A stretch of 64,000 nucleotides of DNA from Prevotella sp. (GCA_022769285.1 JALEKD010000025.1:1-64000), one strand, 5' to 3'. Shown: positions 19,302 through 30,528, numbered from the stretch's first letter. Translations and numbers: made by a program. Notes: generated from the sequence alone by a model not told the origin.

Positions 19302-21635
19302 TTATATCTTGGTAGGGGCTGCCTTGACAATAGGCTTACGCAGACTGACAGTAGCAGTAGTGCGTATATCCTCGACCGAGGCGCCCACTGACAGGGTGTA
19401 TTGCCCAGCATCGGTAACCCACGCCATACGACTCTCGTCGAACGAGGCCAAGTCGGTCACGGGGAACGACATGCTCACCACCTGGGTCTCGCCAGGCTGC
19501 AACAGACGGGTCTTGGCAAAGGTCTTGAGCTCACGGGCGGGCTTGTCGAGCTTGCCCTTGGGAGCTGTGGTATAGAGCTGCACAGCCTCCTTGCCAGCCA
19601 CGCGGCCTGTATTGGTGATGGGCACCGACACCAGGCAACGCCCCTTGACGATGCGGGCCGTGGCCTGGCCGTAACCGAAGGTAGTATAAGAGAGACCATA
19701 GCCGAAGGGATAAGCGACAGCCTTCTGCTGAGTGTTGAAGTAGCGATAGCCCACATAGATGCCCTCGGCATAGTTAGTATAACCTAAGTTCTTCTTAGCC
19801 AGAGCCACCGAGTCGGGGCGAAGCAGTTCGTCCCAGTTGAACTTGTAGTGCAGGGGGAAATTATCTGCCGACGGATAGTCCTGGTACTTGTTAGCAAAGG
19901 TTACAGGCAACTTGCCCGAGGGGCACACACGGCCGGTGAGCACATCGGCCACGGCATTGCCGCCCTCTTGGCCGGGCTGCCAGGCCAGCACGATGGCGTC
20001 GACCTTGTCGCGCCAAGGCGCAACATCAATCACACCACCCACATTAAGAACTACAATGACGGGCTTCTTCTGAGCATGGAAAGCCTGGCTTACATTGTCT
20101 ATCAGGGTGAGCTCGGCAGACGTAAGGAGATAGTCGCCCTCGCGGTAATCACGGTCTTCGGCCTCGCCCGAGTTACGGGCTATGGTGATAATGGCCTTAG
20201 AGCAGTCCTTGGCACGGTAGCCTATGAAGGTGGGGTTGATATTGGCCTCCTGGGGTTCGCGCATACCGAAGAACCAGTTTCTAAAGGTAGGCGTATTGGA
20301 CTCTTTAAGCAGTAGGTCCTCGTTGGCCATATACTGGGTGTAATACTGGTCCAGCAGGGTGTCTACCTGTATCTTGTCGTTATAGAGTCCCTGCACCAGG
20401 TTGACGGTGTAGGGCTTGTAGACATCGGCCGCACCGCGCCCGTTGGCATAGAACTTATACGAACCGACACCGAAGAGGGCCACACGGTCGTCGCTGCTCA
20501 GAGGCAGAGGTAGGGCCGACTGGCCCTGAACGCCGGTGGCAATGAAATGGGCCGGAAGTGCGTTCTTGAGCAGTACGACTCCCTCAGAGGCAGCCTCGCG
20601 CGACAGCTGGGCATGGCCCTTGAGGTCGGGCTGATAGTCGCCCACATGGTGGCGGAAGTGAGGGGTGCGCATGATGTAACGCAGCACACGGGCCACATTG
20701 GTATTGACATCGGTCATGGACAGCTTACCACTCTTCACGTTGTCCAGTATCTCCTGAACCTGCTGCGGTGTGCCGCCCATGAGCAGGTCGTTGCCAGCAT
20801 GTACCTGCACGGGAGTGTTACGCGACTCTACCCAGTCGGTCATCACAATGCCTTTAAAGTGCCACTCGCCCCGCAGCAGGTCTGTAAGCAGCGGCCGGCT
20901 AAACTGGGTGTGCAGTCCGTTGATGCGGTTGTAGGACGACATGACCGCCCAGGGGTGCCCCTCGCGTATGGCCACCTCGAAACCGCGCAGATAGATTTCG
21001 CGCAGGGTGCGCTGGGTCATGCGCGAATCGTTAAACATACGCATGGTCTGCTGGTTGTTGGCGGTGAAGTGCTTGATGGTGGCCCCCACGCCACGCGACT
21101 GCACCCCCTGGGTGGCGGCAGCTGCCATATAGCCCGAGAGCATAGGGTCCTCGGAGTAGTACTCGAAGTTGCGCCCGTTAAGGGGGTTGCGGTGTATGTT
21201 GAGACTGGGGGCCAGCAGGATGTCGCCATCGTAGGCCAGCAGCTCGTCGCCCATGGCCTGCCCTACCTTACGCACCAGGTCGGTGTTCCAGGTAGCGGCC
21301 TGCATGGTCGCAATGGGAAATCCGGTGGCATAGTATGCCTTGCCATCGCCCCGGATAAGCGTGTCCATACGTACGCCAGTGGCGCCATCCATCATAATGG
21401 TATGCGGAACGCCCAGACGGGGTATGGCATAGGTAAGTCCGGCTCCGTTGGCTATAATGTCCAGCCCCTCCTTGGACTTGACGCCCACTAACAGGTGGGC
21501 TTTCTCATCTAACGTCATGGCTCTGACGACCTGACTGACAGAGGACTTACCCAACTTGGGCAACGATTTCTGCGCCATGACTGGCAATGCACACGGCAGT
21601 GCCAGCAGCAGTAATAGTTTTTTGGTTAATTTCAT
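19302..21635 (-). CDS. Glycoside hydrolase family 3 (beta-glucosidase-like) with C-terminal Fn3-like domain
   Basis: Signal peptide, GRNFEYYSEDPMLSG, KHFTANNQQTMR, GIVMTDWVESRN, YPFGYGLSYTTF. Confidence 0.92.
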   Translation of the reverse strand: MKLTKKLLLLLALPCALPVMAQKSLPKLGKSSVSQVVRAMTLDEKAHLLVGVKSKEGLDIIANGAGLTYAIPRLGVPHTIMMDGATGVRMDTLIRGDGKAYYATGFPIATMQAATWNTDLVRKVGQAMGDELLAYDGDILLAPSLNIHRNPLNGRNFEYYSEDPMLSGYMAAAATQGVQSRGVGATIKHFTANNQQTMRMFNDSRMTQRTLREIYLRGFEVAIREGHPWAVMSSYNRINGLHTQFSRPLLTDLLRGEWHFKGIVMTDWVESRNTPVQVHAGNDLLMGGTPQQVQEILDNVKSGKLSMTDVNTNVARVLRYIMRTPHFRHHVGDYQPDLKGHAQLSREAASEGVVLLKNALPAHFIATGVQGQSALPLPLSSDDRVALFGVGSYKFYANGRGAADVYKPYTVNLVQGLYNDKIQVDTLLDQYYTQYMANEDLLLKESNTPTFRNWFFGMREPQEANINPTFIGYRAKDCSKAIITIARNSGEAEDRDYREGDYLLTSAELTLIDNVSQAFHAQKKPVIVVLNVGGVIDVAPWRDKVDAIVLAWQPGQEGGNAVADVLTGRVCPSGKLPVTFANKYQDYPSADNFPLHYKFNWDELLRPDSVALAKKNLGYTNYAEGIYVGYRYFNTQQKAVAYPFGYGLSYTTFGYGQATARIVKGRCLVSVPITNTGRVAGKEAVQLYTTAPKGKLDKPARELKTFAKTRLLQPGETQVVSMSFPVTDLASFDESRMAWVTDAGQYTLSVGASVEDIRTTATVSLRKPIVKAAPTKI

Positions 21636-21797
21636 GATAATATGGTTCTACTATGTTTGTTTCCTATTAAGTTGTCATTCCTAAGCCAGGCATAGCTGCG
21701 GGACTTGGAGGCACCACGCCGGCCCGATGTCTATGGGCTTACGCGCGCGCATATATATAATAAGGTGCAGCGACAGCCATCGCCTGGCGGTGACCCG

Positions 21798-22997
21798 TTA
21801 GGGCCGGGAACCGCCAGAGCCCGCTCCTGCTCCCGAAGCACCCGCGCGCAGCAGCTGGCAGATGATACGGGCCGCGTTCTCGGGAGCCACCGCGTCGCCC
21901 AGCCGCCTGGCCACCTCGGCATACCCAGCCAGCATGGGTGCGCGGCCGGTTCCACCCGGCAAGATGCGCTCCAGCCAAGTGCCGATGTCGGTCTGCGTAA
22001 ACCGGTCGGCCATCAGTTCGGGCACCACCTCGGCATCGGCTATCAGGTTGACCAGCGATATATACCTCACCTTGATGATGTGGTTAAAGGCAAACCTTAT
22101 GAGCCGCGGGACGGGGGTACGGTAGCACACCGCCTGGGGCACGCCGAAGAGCGCGGTCTCCAGGGTAGCGGTACCGCTGGTAACCAGCGCCGCCACGCTA
22201 TGGGTAAGCAGGGCATAGGTCTCGTTGCGCACCAGGGTCACCGCGTGGCCCGCCGTAAAGGGGGCATAGTAAGCATCGTCGATAGACGGGGCACCGGCCA
22301 GCACCATCTGGTAACGGCCTGTCCATCCCCGCCGGGCCAGCAGTTGCTCGGTGGCCGCGAGCATAGCGGGCAGATTGTCCTTGATTTCCTGTCGACGGCT
22401 GCCCGCCAAGAGGGCTATAATGGGACGGTCGTCAATCCCGTGCCGACTGCCATAATCGGCCCTTGTCTCGTGGTACGAGGCCCTGAACGAGCGCACCTCG
22501 TCGGCCGTGGGGTTGCCCACATAATGTATGGGATAGTGGTGACGCTGCTCGTAGAAGGGCACTTCAAAAGGCAGGATGGAGAACATCTCGCTGACATCAC
22601 GGCGAATACGGCGGATGCGCCACTCTTTCCACGCCCATATCTTAGGAGAGATATAGTAGTAGACAGGGATATGCGTGTGGGCATGTACATAGCGGGCTAT
22701 GTCGAGGTTGAAGCCCGGATAGTCGACCAGGATAACCACGTCGGGGGCCCAGGTACTGATGTCGCGCTTACACATAGCCATATTGCAGAAGATGGTACGC
22801 AGGTGCATCAGTACAGGCACAAAGCCCATGTAAGCCAGCTCGCGGTAGTGGCGCACCCGGGTGCCGCCCACGGCCGACATGAGGTCGCCCCCGAAGAACC
22901 TGAAACTGGCCTGGGGGTCGTGCTGCTGCAGGGCCCGCATCAGATGGCTGGCATGGAGGTCGCCACTGGCCTCCCCTACGATGAGATAGTATTTCAT
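21798..22997 (-). CDS. lpxB: Lipid-A-disaccharide synthase
   Basis: MKYYLIVGEASGDLHASHLMRAL, DYPGFNLDIARY, YYISPKIWAWKEWR. Confidence 0.95.
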   Translation of the reverse strand: MKYYLIVGEASGDLHASHLMRALQQHDPQASFRFFGGDLMSAVGGTRVRHYRELAYMGFVPVLMHLRTIFCNMAMCKRDISTWAPDVVILVDYPGFNLDIARYVHAHTHIPVYYYISPKIWAWKEWRIRRIRRDVSEMFSILPFEVPFYEQRHHYPIHYVGNPTADEVRSFRASYHETRADYGSRHGIDDRPIIALLAGSRRQEIKDNLPAMLAATEQLLARRGWTGRYQMVLAGAPSIDDAYYAPFTAGHAVTLVRNETYALLTHSVAALVTSGTATLETALFGVPQAVCYRTPVPRLIRFAFNHIIKVRYISLVNLIADAEVVPELMADRFTQTDIGTWLERILPGGTGRAPMLAGYAEVARRLGDAVAPENAARIICQLLRAGASGAGAGSGGSRP

Positions 22998-23767
22998 AAG
23001 TTCCAGTTGTTCAGCGTATCTATCATCGCATAAGCGGTCACGTCAATAGTGGTGGGCGTAATGGCCACATAGCCATGGTTAATGGCCCACTGGTCGGTAT
23101 CGGGCGCATCGGGTTCGTCGTTGCGGTATTCGCCTACCATCCAGTAGTAGTCGTAGCCGCGGGGATGGCGCTCCTGCACCACCTCGTTAACCCACTGGCC
23201 ACGGGTCATGCGGCAGGCGCGGATGCCCTCGAACTGCTTACGGTTGGGGAAATTGACGTTCAGGCACACGCCATCGGGGAGCCCGTCGGTCAGCACGCGC
23301 TGAACCACCCGGCGCACATAGTGGCGCAGATGCTCCTGGCTGGCCTCGGTATCGTAGTCGCAGTTAGAGAACGCCACCGAGGGGATGCCTTTCAGACAGC
23401 CTTCGATGGCCACACCCATGGTGCCTGAGTAATGACAGTTAACGGTAGAGTTGTCGCCGTGGTTGATGCCCCCTAAGACCAGGTCGGGCACCCGGCCGCC
23501 ACAGAGCCTGCTCACGGCCAGTTTGATGCAGTCGACCGGAGTACCCGAGCACGACCACACCACCACGTCGCCTATGTTGTGCCGACGGCGGAGCCTCAGG
23601 GGGTCTTCGGCCGAAAACGCGCGTGAGAACCCTGACCGTGCTGACTCGGGGGCGCATACCACCACCTCGCCCATGTCGCGCACCATATCTACCAGGGCCC
23701 TTATGCCAACAGCCTGATAGCCATCGTCGTTAGAAATCAGTATCAAAGGCTTTCTATTCATCATCAT
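22994..23767 (-). CDS. surE: 5'/3'-nucleotidase SurE
   Basis: LILISNDDGYQAVGIRAL, SGTPVDCIKLA, GINHGDNSTVNCHYSGTMGVAIEG; start MMMNRKPL chosen over the longer ORF. Confidence 0.93.
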   Translation of the reverse strand: MMMNRKPLILISNDDGYQAVGIRALVDMVRDMGEVVVCAPESARSGFSRAFSAEDPLRLRRRHNIGDVVVWSCSGTPVDCIKLAVSRLCGGRVPDLVLGGINHGDNSTVNCHYSGTMGVAIEGCLKGIPSVAFSNCDYDTEASQEHLRHYVRRVVQRVLTDGLPDGVCLNVNFPNRKQFEGIRACRMTRGQWVNEVVQERHPRGYDYYWMVGEYRNDEPDAPDTDQWAINHGYVAITPTTIDVTAYAMIDTLNNWNL

Positions 23768-23850
23768 TACAGTTCTAATGGTACTCTCCAGAGGCACCGG
23801 AGCCGTCGCGAGCGAGCCCGCGGCCACCAGCTTACCCCCACTTTTGGTCA

Positions 23851-23858
23851 CAAAAGTA
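23851..23858 (-). promoter_or_regulatory. -7 element TACTTTTG upstream of surE-lpxB
   Basis: CAAAAGTA on + strand. Confidence 0.5.
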
Positions 23859-23900
23859 CGAAAAAACCTTTAAGATGACGACTTTATCACATAAAATATG

Positions 23901-23908
23901 TAACTTTG
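23901..23908 (+). promoter_or_regulatory. -7 element TAACTTTG upstream of parA
   Basis: Match 33 nt before the parA ATG. Confidence 0.55.
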
Positions 23909-23940
23909 CAATCTAAATAATTCTTAGAAAGACTTATAAA

Positions 23941-24705
23941 ATGGGGAAAATAATCGCTATGGCCAACCAGAAAGGTGGTGTGGGCAAAACCACTACTACC
24001 ATCAATCTGGCTGCCTCGTTGGCAACATTAGAGAAAACTGTACTGGTGGTAGATGCTGATCCGCAGGCCAACGCGTCAAGCGGCCTGGGCGTAGACATCA
24101 AGGAGGTGGAGTGCTCGCTGTACGAGTGTATCATAGACCATGCCGATGTGCGCGACGCCATATACACTACCGACATAGAAGGCCTCGACATCATTCCCAG
24201 CCATATAGACCTGGTGGGCGCAGAGGTCGAGATGCTCAACCTGAAGAACAGGGAGAAGGTAATGAAGGAATTGCTGGCGCCCATGAGGGCCGAGTACGAC
24301 TACATACTGATAGACTGCGCACCCTCGCTGGGCCTTATCACCGTCAACTCGCTCACGGCGGCCGACTCAGTCATCATCCCGGTACAATGTGAGTACTTCG
24401 CACTTGAGGGAATAAGCAAGCTGCTCAACACCATCAAGATTATCAAGAGCAAGTTGAACCCGAAACTGGAAATAGAGGGCTTCTTGCTCACCATGTACGA
24501 CAGCCGCCTACGCCTGGCCAACCAGATTTACGACGAGGTGAAGCGCCACTTCCAGGAGCTGGTCTTCAAGACCGTCATACAGCGCAATGTCAAGCTGAGC
24601 GAAAGCCCCAGCCACGGACTGCCCGTCATCCTGTACGACGCCGACTCGGCCGGAGCCAAGAACCATCTCAGCTTAGCTAAGGAAATCATCGAAAAAAACA
24701 AGTAA
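23941..24705 (+). CDS. parA: Chromosome partitioning ATPase ParA
   Basis: [35 protein letters not shown]. Confidence 0.95.
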   Translation: MGKIIAMANQKGGVGKTTTTINLAASLATLEKTVLVVDADPQANASSGLGVDIKEVECSLYECIIDHADVRDAIYTTDIEGLDIIPSHIDLVGAEVEMLNLKNREKVMKELLAPMRAEYDYILIDCAPSLGLITVNSLTAADSVIIPVQCEYFALEGISKLLNTIKIIKSKLNPKLEIEGFLLTMYDSRLRLANQIYDEVKRHFQELVFKTVIQRNVKLSESPSHGLPVILYDADSAGAKNHLSLAKEIIEKNK

Positions 24706-24711
24706 GCCATC

Positions 24712-25617
24712 ATGCCTCCACACAAGAAATTCAATATATCCAACAAGGGTAACGCGCTGGGACGCGGACTGGACGCCCTCATCTCTACCGATACCGTCAA
24801 GACCAGCGGATCGTCTACTATCAACGAGATAGCTATAGACCAGATTGAGGCAAACCCCAACCAGCCGCGGCACGAGTTCGACCAGGAAGCCCTGGAGGAA
24901 TTGGCGGTCAGCATACGCGAGCTGGGCATCATACAGCCCATCACCCTGCGCCAGGTGGCCGACAACCGCTATCAGATTATAGCCGGCGAGCGTCGCTGGC
25001 GTGCCTCGCAGTTGGCCGGGCTCACCTCTATACCTGCCTACATACGCACGGTAAACGACGAGAACATCATGGAGCTGGCCCTGGTAGAGAATCTGCAGCG
25101 CCAGGACCTCAATGCCATCGAAATAGCCCTGGCCTACGAGCACCTGTTAGAGGAGAGCGGCATGACACAGGAACGTATCAGCGAGCGGGTAGGCAAGAGC
25201 CGCACCGCCATAACCAACTACCTGCGGCTGCTCAAGTTGCCGGCTCAGGTGCAGATGGCCTTACAGAAGAAGGTACTCGACATGGGTCACGCGCGGGCTC
25301 TGCTCTCGCTCGAAAGTCCCTCGCAGCAGATTAAGCTGTTCAAGGACATCATCAAGAATAACTACTCGGTACGCAAGGTCGAGGAGCTGGTCAAGCGGAT
25401 AAAGAATGAAGAATTAGGCGACAAGGATCAGAAGATAGTGGCCAACCCACAGCTCACCGAGAAGATGGGTACGCTGACCCGACAGCTCTCCACTGTATTT
25501 GCGACCAAGGTACAGATGACCTGCTCGGCCAAGGGCAAGGGCAAGATAAGCATACCATTTGCCAACGAGGCCGAACTGGAGCGCATCATACTCTTAATAG
25601 ACAAACTGAAAGGCTGA
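24712..25617 (+). CDS. parB: Chromosome partitioning protein ParB
   Basis: IEANPNQPRHEFDQEALEELAVSIRELGIIQPITLR, AGERRWRAS, ALVENLQRQDLNAIE. Confidence 0.95.
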   Translation: MPPHKKFNISNKGNALGRGLDALISTDTVKTSGSSTINEIAIDQIEANPNQPRHEFDQEALEELAVSIRELGIIQPITLRQVADNRYQIIAGERRWRASQLAGLTSIPAYIRTVNDENIMELALVENLQRQDLNAIEIALAYEHLLEESGMTQERISERVGKSRTAITNYLRLLKLPAQVQMALQKKVLDMGHARALLSLESPSQQIKLFKDIIKNNYSVRKVEELVKRIKNEELGDKDQKIVANPQLTEKMGTLTRQLSTVFATKVQMTCSAKGKGKISIPFANEAELERIILLIDKLKG

Positions 25618-25623
25618 CGCACA

Positions 25624-26367
25624 GTGAAGATTATCCATAAGTTAGGTGTGGCTCTCATGGTAGCCGTCCTGTGGGCGGTTTTGCCTGCATTGGCTTACGC
25701 GCAGCATGCCGATACCACTAAGGTGGTAAGTCGGCACACAGTGGCCAAGGACACCGTGAAGTCTACAGACACCCTGACAGCCATACGACTGGATACGCTG
25801 AAGGCCAAGAGCACCGACACGCTGAAGGTGAAGTCCAAGCGCGACTGGGCCACCTGGCGGCCCGAGGCCAAGCGTGCCCTGTGGCTCGCCCTGGTGCTGC
25901 CAGGTGCTGGCCAGATATACAACAGGAAGTACTGGAAACTGCCCATCGTGTACGGTGGCTTTGTAGGCTGTGCCTACGCCCTGCGATGGAACAACATGAT
26001 GTACAAGGACTATGCCCAGGCTTATATGGACCTGATGGACGACGACCCCAATACTCAGAGCTACAACCAGTTCCTCTATTTAGGCAGCAAGATAGACGAC
26101 AGCAACCGCGAATACTATCAGCGTCTGTTCAAGAACCGCAAGGACCGCTACCGCAAGTGGCGCGACATGAGCGTATTCGCCATGGTAGGCGTGTACTTGC
26201 TGTCGGTAGTAGATGCCTACGTGGACGCGTCGCTCTCCGAGTTTGACATTTCCAAGGATCTGAGCCTCAAGGTGTCGCCCTCGGTCATCAAGAACCAGCA
26301 GGAGTGGGCCTCGGCCAGCCCGCTGAGTTCCTCGGCCATCGGCCTGCAGTGCTGCCTGACGTTCTAA
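25624..26367 (+). CDS. DUF5683 domain membrane protein
   Basis: LVLPGAGQIYNRKYWKLPIVYGGFVGCAYAL, C-terminal VVDAYVDASLSEFDIS; adjacent to parB. Confidence 0.8.
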   Translation: MKIIHKLGVALMVAVLWAVLPALAYAQHADTTKVVSRHTVAKDTVKSTDTLTAIRLDTLKAKSTDTLKVKSKRDWATWRPEAKRALWLALVLPGAGQIYNRKYWKLPIVYGGFVGCAYALRWNNMMYKDYAQAYMDLMDDDPNTQSYNQFLYLGSKIDDSNREYYQRLFKNRKDRYRKWRDMSVFAMVGVYLLSVVDAYVDASLSEFDISKDLSLKVSPSVIKNQQEWASASPLSSSAIGLQCCLTF

Positions 26368-26443
26368 GCCCCCTCCACAAGTGAAATTATTATTTTAAGC
26401 AACATATTTAATTAGAGTCTGCACGAAAAGACCTACCATAGTA

Positions 26444-27760
26444 ATGAAGAAAATATATACGATAATCGCCCTACTGATACTGAGTGCCACGGCCACCCTC
26501 CGGGCACAGAACAACGAAACCGAAATAACCGTTACAGACAACAAGGGCAAACAGGAAGTTATCGATCTGCCAGAAGGCATGCTGTCAGAAGTGGACAGCC
26601 TGCTGTACCTATACAACTCGAAGACGTATATGAAGCCGGCATCCGACTGCAACATGCCCGATGTGAACCCAGTATATACTAAGGAGGAGTACATTAGTCG
26701 GCTGAAGCGCATCCCGTCAGTTATTGAGATGCCCTATAACGACATTGTCCAGAAGTTCATTGACCGCTACAGCAACCGCCTGCGCCGCTCCGTAAGCTAC
26801 ATGCTTGGTGCGCAGAACTTCTACATGCCTATCTTTGAGCAGGCGCTCGAAACTTACGGGCTTCCCCTGGAGCTGAAGTATCTGCCAGTCATCGAGTCGG
26901 CGCTCAACCCCAAGGCGGTGTCACGGGTAGGCGCCACGGGACTGTGGCAGTTCATGCTCAAGACTGGCAAGAACTACGGACTGGAAATCAACTCGCTCGT
27001 AGATGAGCGCCGCGACCCCATCAAGGCATCGTATGCGGCAGCCCGGTACCTGAGCGACCTCTACAAGATATTCGGCGACTGGAACCTGGTCATCGCGGCT
27101 TACAACGCGGGGCCCGACAAGATTAACAAGGCCATCCACCGGTCCAAGGGAAAAAACGACTACTGGGAGATATACCCTTACCTGCCCAAGGAGACCCGCG
27201 GCTACGTGCCAGCGTTTATCGCGGCTAACTACATAATGAACTACTACTGCGACCACAACATCTGCCCGATGGAGACCGACCTGCCGGTAAAGACCGACAC
27301 TGTCATGGTGACCCGCGACATACACTTTGAGCAGATAGCTAAGGTGCTGGACATAGACATAGCCCAGATTCAGGAGCTAAACCCGCAGTATAGGCGCAAC
27401 ATCATCAACGGCAGCTCGCAGCCGTCGACCCTGAAACTACCCTCGACCCTCATCACCAACTTTATAGATAAGGAAGACTCCATCTATGCCTACAATACCG
27501 ACGAGCTGCTTACTAAGCGCACCGAGGTAAAGGTCAACGAGGACACACCGGTCTACACCAAGTCGACCAAGAGCCGCTCTAAGAGCAAGTCTAAGTCCAG
27601 GAGCCGCAAGAAGAGAGGCCGCAAGAACGTAACGGTACGCAACGGCGACACCCTCTCCGAGATAGCCGAGCGCAATCACACCACCGTGGCGCGCCTGAAG
27701 AAGCTCAACAAGATTAGCGGCAGCAATATCCGCGCCGGCAAGAAGATTAGGGTCAAGTAA
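26444..27760 (+). CDS. Lytic transglycosylase with LysM domain (MltD-like)
   Basis: ALNPKAVSRVGATGLWQFMLKTGKNYGLEINSLVDERRDP, AAYNAGPDKINKAI; C-terminal LysM VRNGDTLSEIAERNHTTVARLKKLN. Confidence 0.92.
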   Translation: MKKIYTIIALLILSATATLRAQNNETEITVTDNKGKQEVIDLPEGMLSEVDSLLYLYNSKTYMKPASDCNMPDVNPVYTKEEYISRLKRIPSVIEMPYNDIVQKFIDRYSNRLRRSVSYMLGAQNFYMPIFEQALETYGLPLELKYLPVIESALNPKAVSRVGATGLWQFMLKTGKNYGLEINSLVDERRDPIKASYAAARYLSDLYKIFGDWNLVIAAYNAGPDKINKAIHRSKGKNDYWEIYPYLPKETRGYVPAFIAANYIMNYYCDHNICPMETDLPVKTDTVMVTRDIHFEQIAKVLDIDIAQIQELNPQYRRNIINGSSQPSTLKLPSTLITNFIDKEDSIYAYNTDELLTKRTEVKVNEDTPVYTKSTKSRSKSKSKSRSRKKRGRKNVTVRNGDTLSEIAERNHTTVARLKKLNKISGSNIRAGKKIRVK

Positions 27761-27792
27761 CAATTCACCTGTTTCACATAAAGGGTACCATC

Positions 27793-30063
27793 ATGGACAC
27801 GCAGCAACCTAAAACCAAGGAAGAGTTGGAAGAGAAAATGGTAGATGATGCCTTTCAGCATCTGAAGGAAACCTATCTGGCCTCCAGGCACCGCAAGAAG
27901 ATAGACATCATTAACAAGGCTTTCAACTTTGCCCGCCAGGCACACAAGGGAGTAAAGAGGCTGTCTGGCGAGCCTTACATTCTGCACCCCATAGCCGTGG
28001 CCCAGATAGCCTGCGAGGAGATGGGCTTAGGGTCTACCAGCATCAGCGCGGCCCTGCTGCACGATGTGGTCGAGGACACCGACTATACCATCGAGGACAT
28101 CGAGAATATCTTCGGCCCGAAGATAGCCCAGATAGTAGACGGCCTCACCAAGATAAGCGGAGGCATCTTTGGCGAGCACGCGTCGGCCCAGGCCGAGAAT
28201 TTCAAGAAGTTGCTGCTCACCATGAGCGACGATATACGCGTCATACTCATCAAGATATGCGACCGGCTGCACAATATGCGCACCCTGGCATCACAGCCGG
28301 CCAACAAGCAGTACAAGATAGCCGGCGAGACACTCTATATCTACGCCCCGCTGGCCAACAGGCTGGGGCTCTACAAGATTAAGACCGAGCTGGAGAACCT
28401 GAGCTTCAAGTTTGAACACCCTGAAGAATACGCCAGCATCACTAACAAGCTGAACTTTACCAAGGAGCAGCGCGACAAACTCTTTGAGGACTTCACGGCA
28501 CCCATCCGCCAGTCGCTCGATGCCGCCGGGGTAAAGTACAAGATTATCGCACGTGTAAAGAGCCCCTACTCCATCTGGAACAAGATGCAGACCAAGCACG
28601 TAACCTTTGATGAGATATACGACATACTCGCCGTGCGCATCATCTTCACCCCCAAGGTGCGCGAGGAGGAGATTAACGAGTGCTTCAACATCTACGTGGC
28701 CATCAGCAAGATTTACAAGTCGCACCCCGACCGTCTGCGCGACTGGCTCAACCATCCCAAGGCCAACGGTTACCAGGCTCTGCACGTCACGTTGATGAGT
28801 AAACAGGGCCGGTGGATAGAAATACAGATACGGTCGGACCGTATGGACGAAATAGCAGAGCAAGGGTTTGCCGCGCACTGGAAGTATAAGGAGGGGGGAG
28901 ATATCCAGGAGGACGAGGGCGAACTGAATAACTGGCTGCGAACCATCAAGGAGATACTGGACGACCCGCAGCCCGATGCCATGGACTTCCTGGATGCTAT
29001 CAAACTCAACCTCTTTGCCTCGGAGATATTCGTCTTCACGCCCAAGGGCGAAATCAAGACCATGCCGGCTGGCTGTACGGCTCTCGACTTTGCCTTCCAG
29101 ATACACACGTTCTTAGGTAGCCACTGCATAGGGGCCAAGGTAAACCACAAGTTGGTTCCGCTGAGCCACAAGCTACAGAGTGGCGACCAGGTAGAAATTC
29201 TGGCTTCCAAGGCGCAGCACGTTCAGCCCTCGTGGATTAACTTTGTATCTACCGCCAAGGCCAAGGGAAAGATACAGGCCATCCTGCGCCGCGAGAACAG
29301 GGAGATACAGAAGCGGGGAGAAACCATTCTGAACGAGTGGATGCAGAAGAACGATCTGGCACCTACCACCTCGAATCTGGACAAGCTCTGCGAGTATCAC
29401 GACATGTCCAAGCATGAGGACCTGTTTCTCTCCATCGGTGAGCGAACCATCATCCTGGGCGAGAAGGACCTGGCCAAGCTCAACGAGAAAGACAAAAAGA
29501 GCGGCGTCACCACGGGCTGGAAGAAGTATGTGCCCTTCCTGAACCTGAATAAGGACAAAAAGAGCGAGCCTATAACTCCCGCCGAGCCGTTTACGGTCAA
29601 GGAGGGTTTCAACAAGAAGAAACCGTGCATCATCAACGAGGAGTATATCAGCAAGTACGTGTTCCGCCACTGCTGTCACCCCATCCCCGGCGACGACATC
29701 TTAGGCTACATAGATAATAAGAACCATATCGAGATACATAAGCGCAACTGTCCGGTGGCCAGCAAGCTCAAGACCAGCTTTGGCAACCGCATACTCGATG
29801 CTAAGTGGGATATGCACCGCCTGTTGTTCTTCGACGCTACGATAGAGATTAAGGGCATAGACCGCAAGGGTATGATACTCGATGTGGCGAGGGTCATCAC
29901 CGATGAGTTAGACATCAACATCCACAAGGTGACCGTCACGGCCGACAAGGGCATATTCGACGGCACCATAGAGCTTCGCGTACACGACCGAAGTGACGTC
30001 AAGCTGATTATGGAGAAGTTGAAGAAAGCTGAGGGACTGCAGGAAGTGATGCGCATCAACTAA
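27793..30063 (+). CDS. RelA/SpoT family (p)ppGpp synthetase/hydrolase with intact HD domain
   Basis: HPIAVAQIACEEMG...LLHDVVEDTDYT, KICDRLHNMRTL, YQALHVTLM, TGS and ACT domains. Confidence 0.95.
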   Translation: MDTQQPKTKEELEEKMVDDAFQHLKETYLASRHRKKIDIINKAFNFARQAHKGVKRLSGEPYILHPIAVAQIACEEMGLGSTSISAALLHDVVEDTDYTIEDIENIFGPKIAQIVDGLTKISGGIFGEHASAQAENFKKLLLTMSDDIRVILIKICDRLHNMRTLASQPANKQYKIAGETLYIYAPLANRLGLYKIKTELENLSFKFEHPEEYASITNKLNFTKEQRDKLFEDFTAPIRQSLDAAGVKYKIIARVKSPYSIWNKMQTKHVTFDEIYDILAVRIIFTPKVREEEINECFNIYVAISKIYKSHPDRLRDWLNHPKANGYQALHVTLMSKQGRWIEIQIRSDRMDEIAEQGFAAHWKYKEGGDIQEDEGELNNWLRTIKEILDDPQPDAMDFLDAIKLNLFASEIFVFTPKGEIKTMPAGCTALDFAFQIHTFLGSHCIGAKVNHKLVPLSHKLQSGDQVEILASKAQHVQPSWINFVSTAKAKGKIQAILRRENREIQKRGETILNEWMQKNDLAPTTSNLDKLCEYHDMSKHEDLFLSIGERTIILGEKDLAKLNEKDKKSGVTTGWKKYVPFLNLNKDKKSEPITPAEPFTVKEGFNKKKPCIINEEYISKYVFRHCCHPIPGDDILGYIDNKNHIEIHKRNCPVASKLKTSFGNRILDAKWDMHRLLFFDATIEIKGIDRKGMILDVARVITDELDINIHKVTVTADKGIFDGTIELRVHDRSDVKLIMEKLKKAEGLQEVMRIN

Positions 30064-30176
30064 CGCCAGTTTACATCCTGCCGTTGCTTCTGCCGCCCCT
30101 ACCGTCCCCTCAGCCAAACCCATCATCGGCCCTGCCGGGCGAGCCTCTCCCCACCACCCCACTGCCATTCCGGGCT

Positions 30177-30262
30177 ACATTCTAAGACTTGGGATATACG
30201 TTTACGCTTTTCGGACGTACATCCTAAGGCTTCGGATGCACATCTCCAAGTTCTAAAGATGC
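30177..30262. repeat. 21-nt-period array, family 2, four units (21,21,21,23)
   Basis: acattctaagacttgggatat / acgtttacgcttttcggacgt / acatcctaaggcttcggatgc / acatctccaagttctaaagatgc. Confidence 0.65.
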
Positions 30263-30528
30263 TCGCCCATCGTTCCTGGAAAAATAAAGGCCAGTTAGGA
30301 GAAGTGCTGAGGATGATGTGGCGCGAGCCCAGATAGTTGCTCCTCATAGCGGGATGGTTTCGGGTAGCACTGCCCTCATGCTGAGCACCCTACTATCCAC
30401 AAACCAAGTCAGTCTGATAAACGGCAAAACCGTGACGACGGCCCTGTATGCCGATGTCACGGTTCGTGTATTTATAGGAGATGCTTCCGCCAGCCCCGCC
30501 TATGTCCAGAATGTACGCGCAGCCCCTG

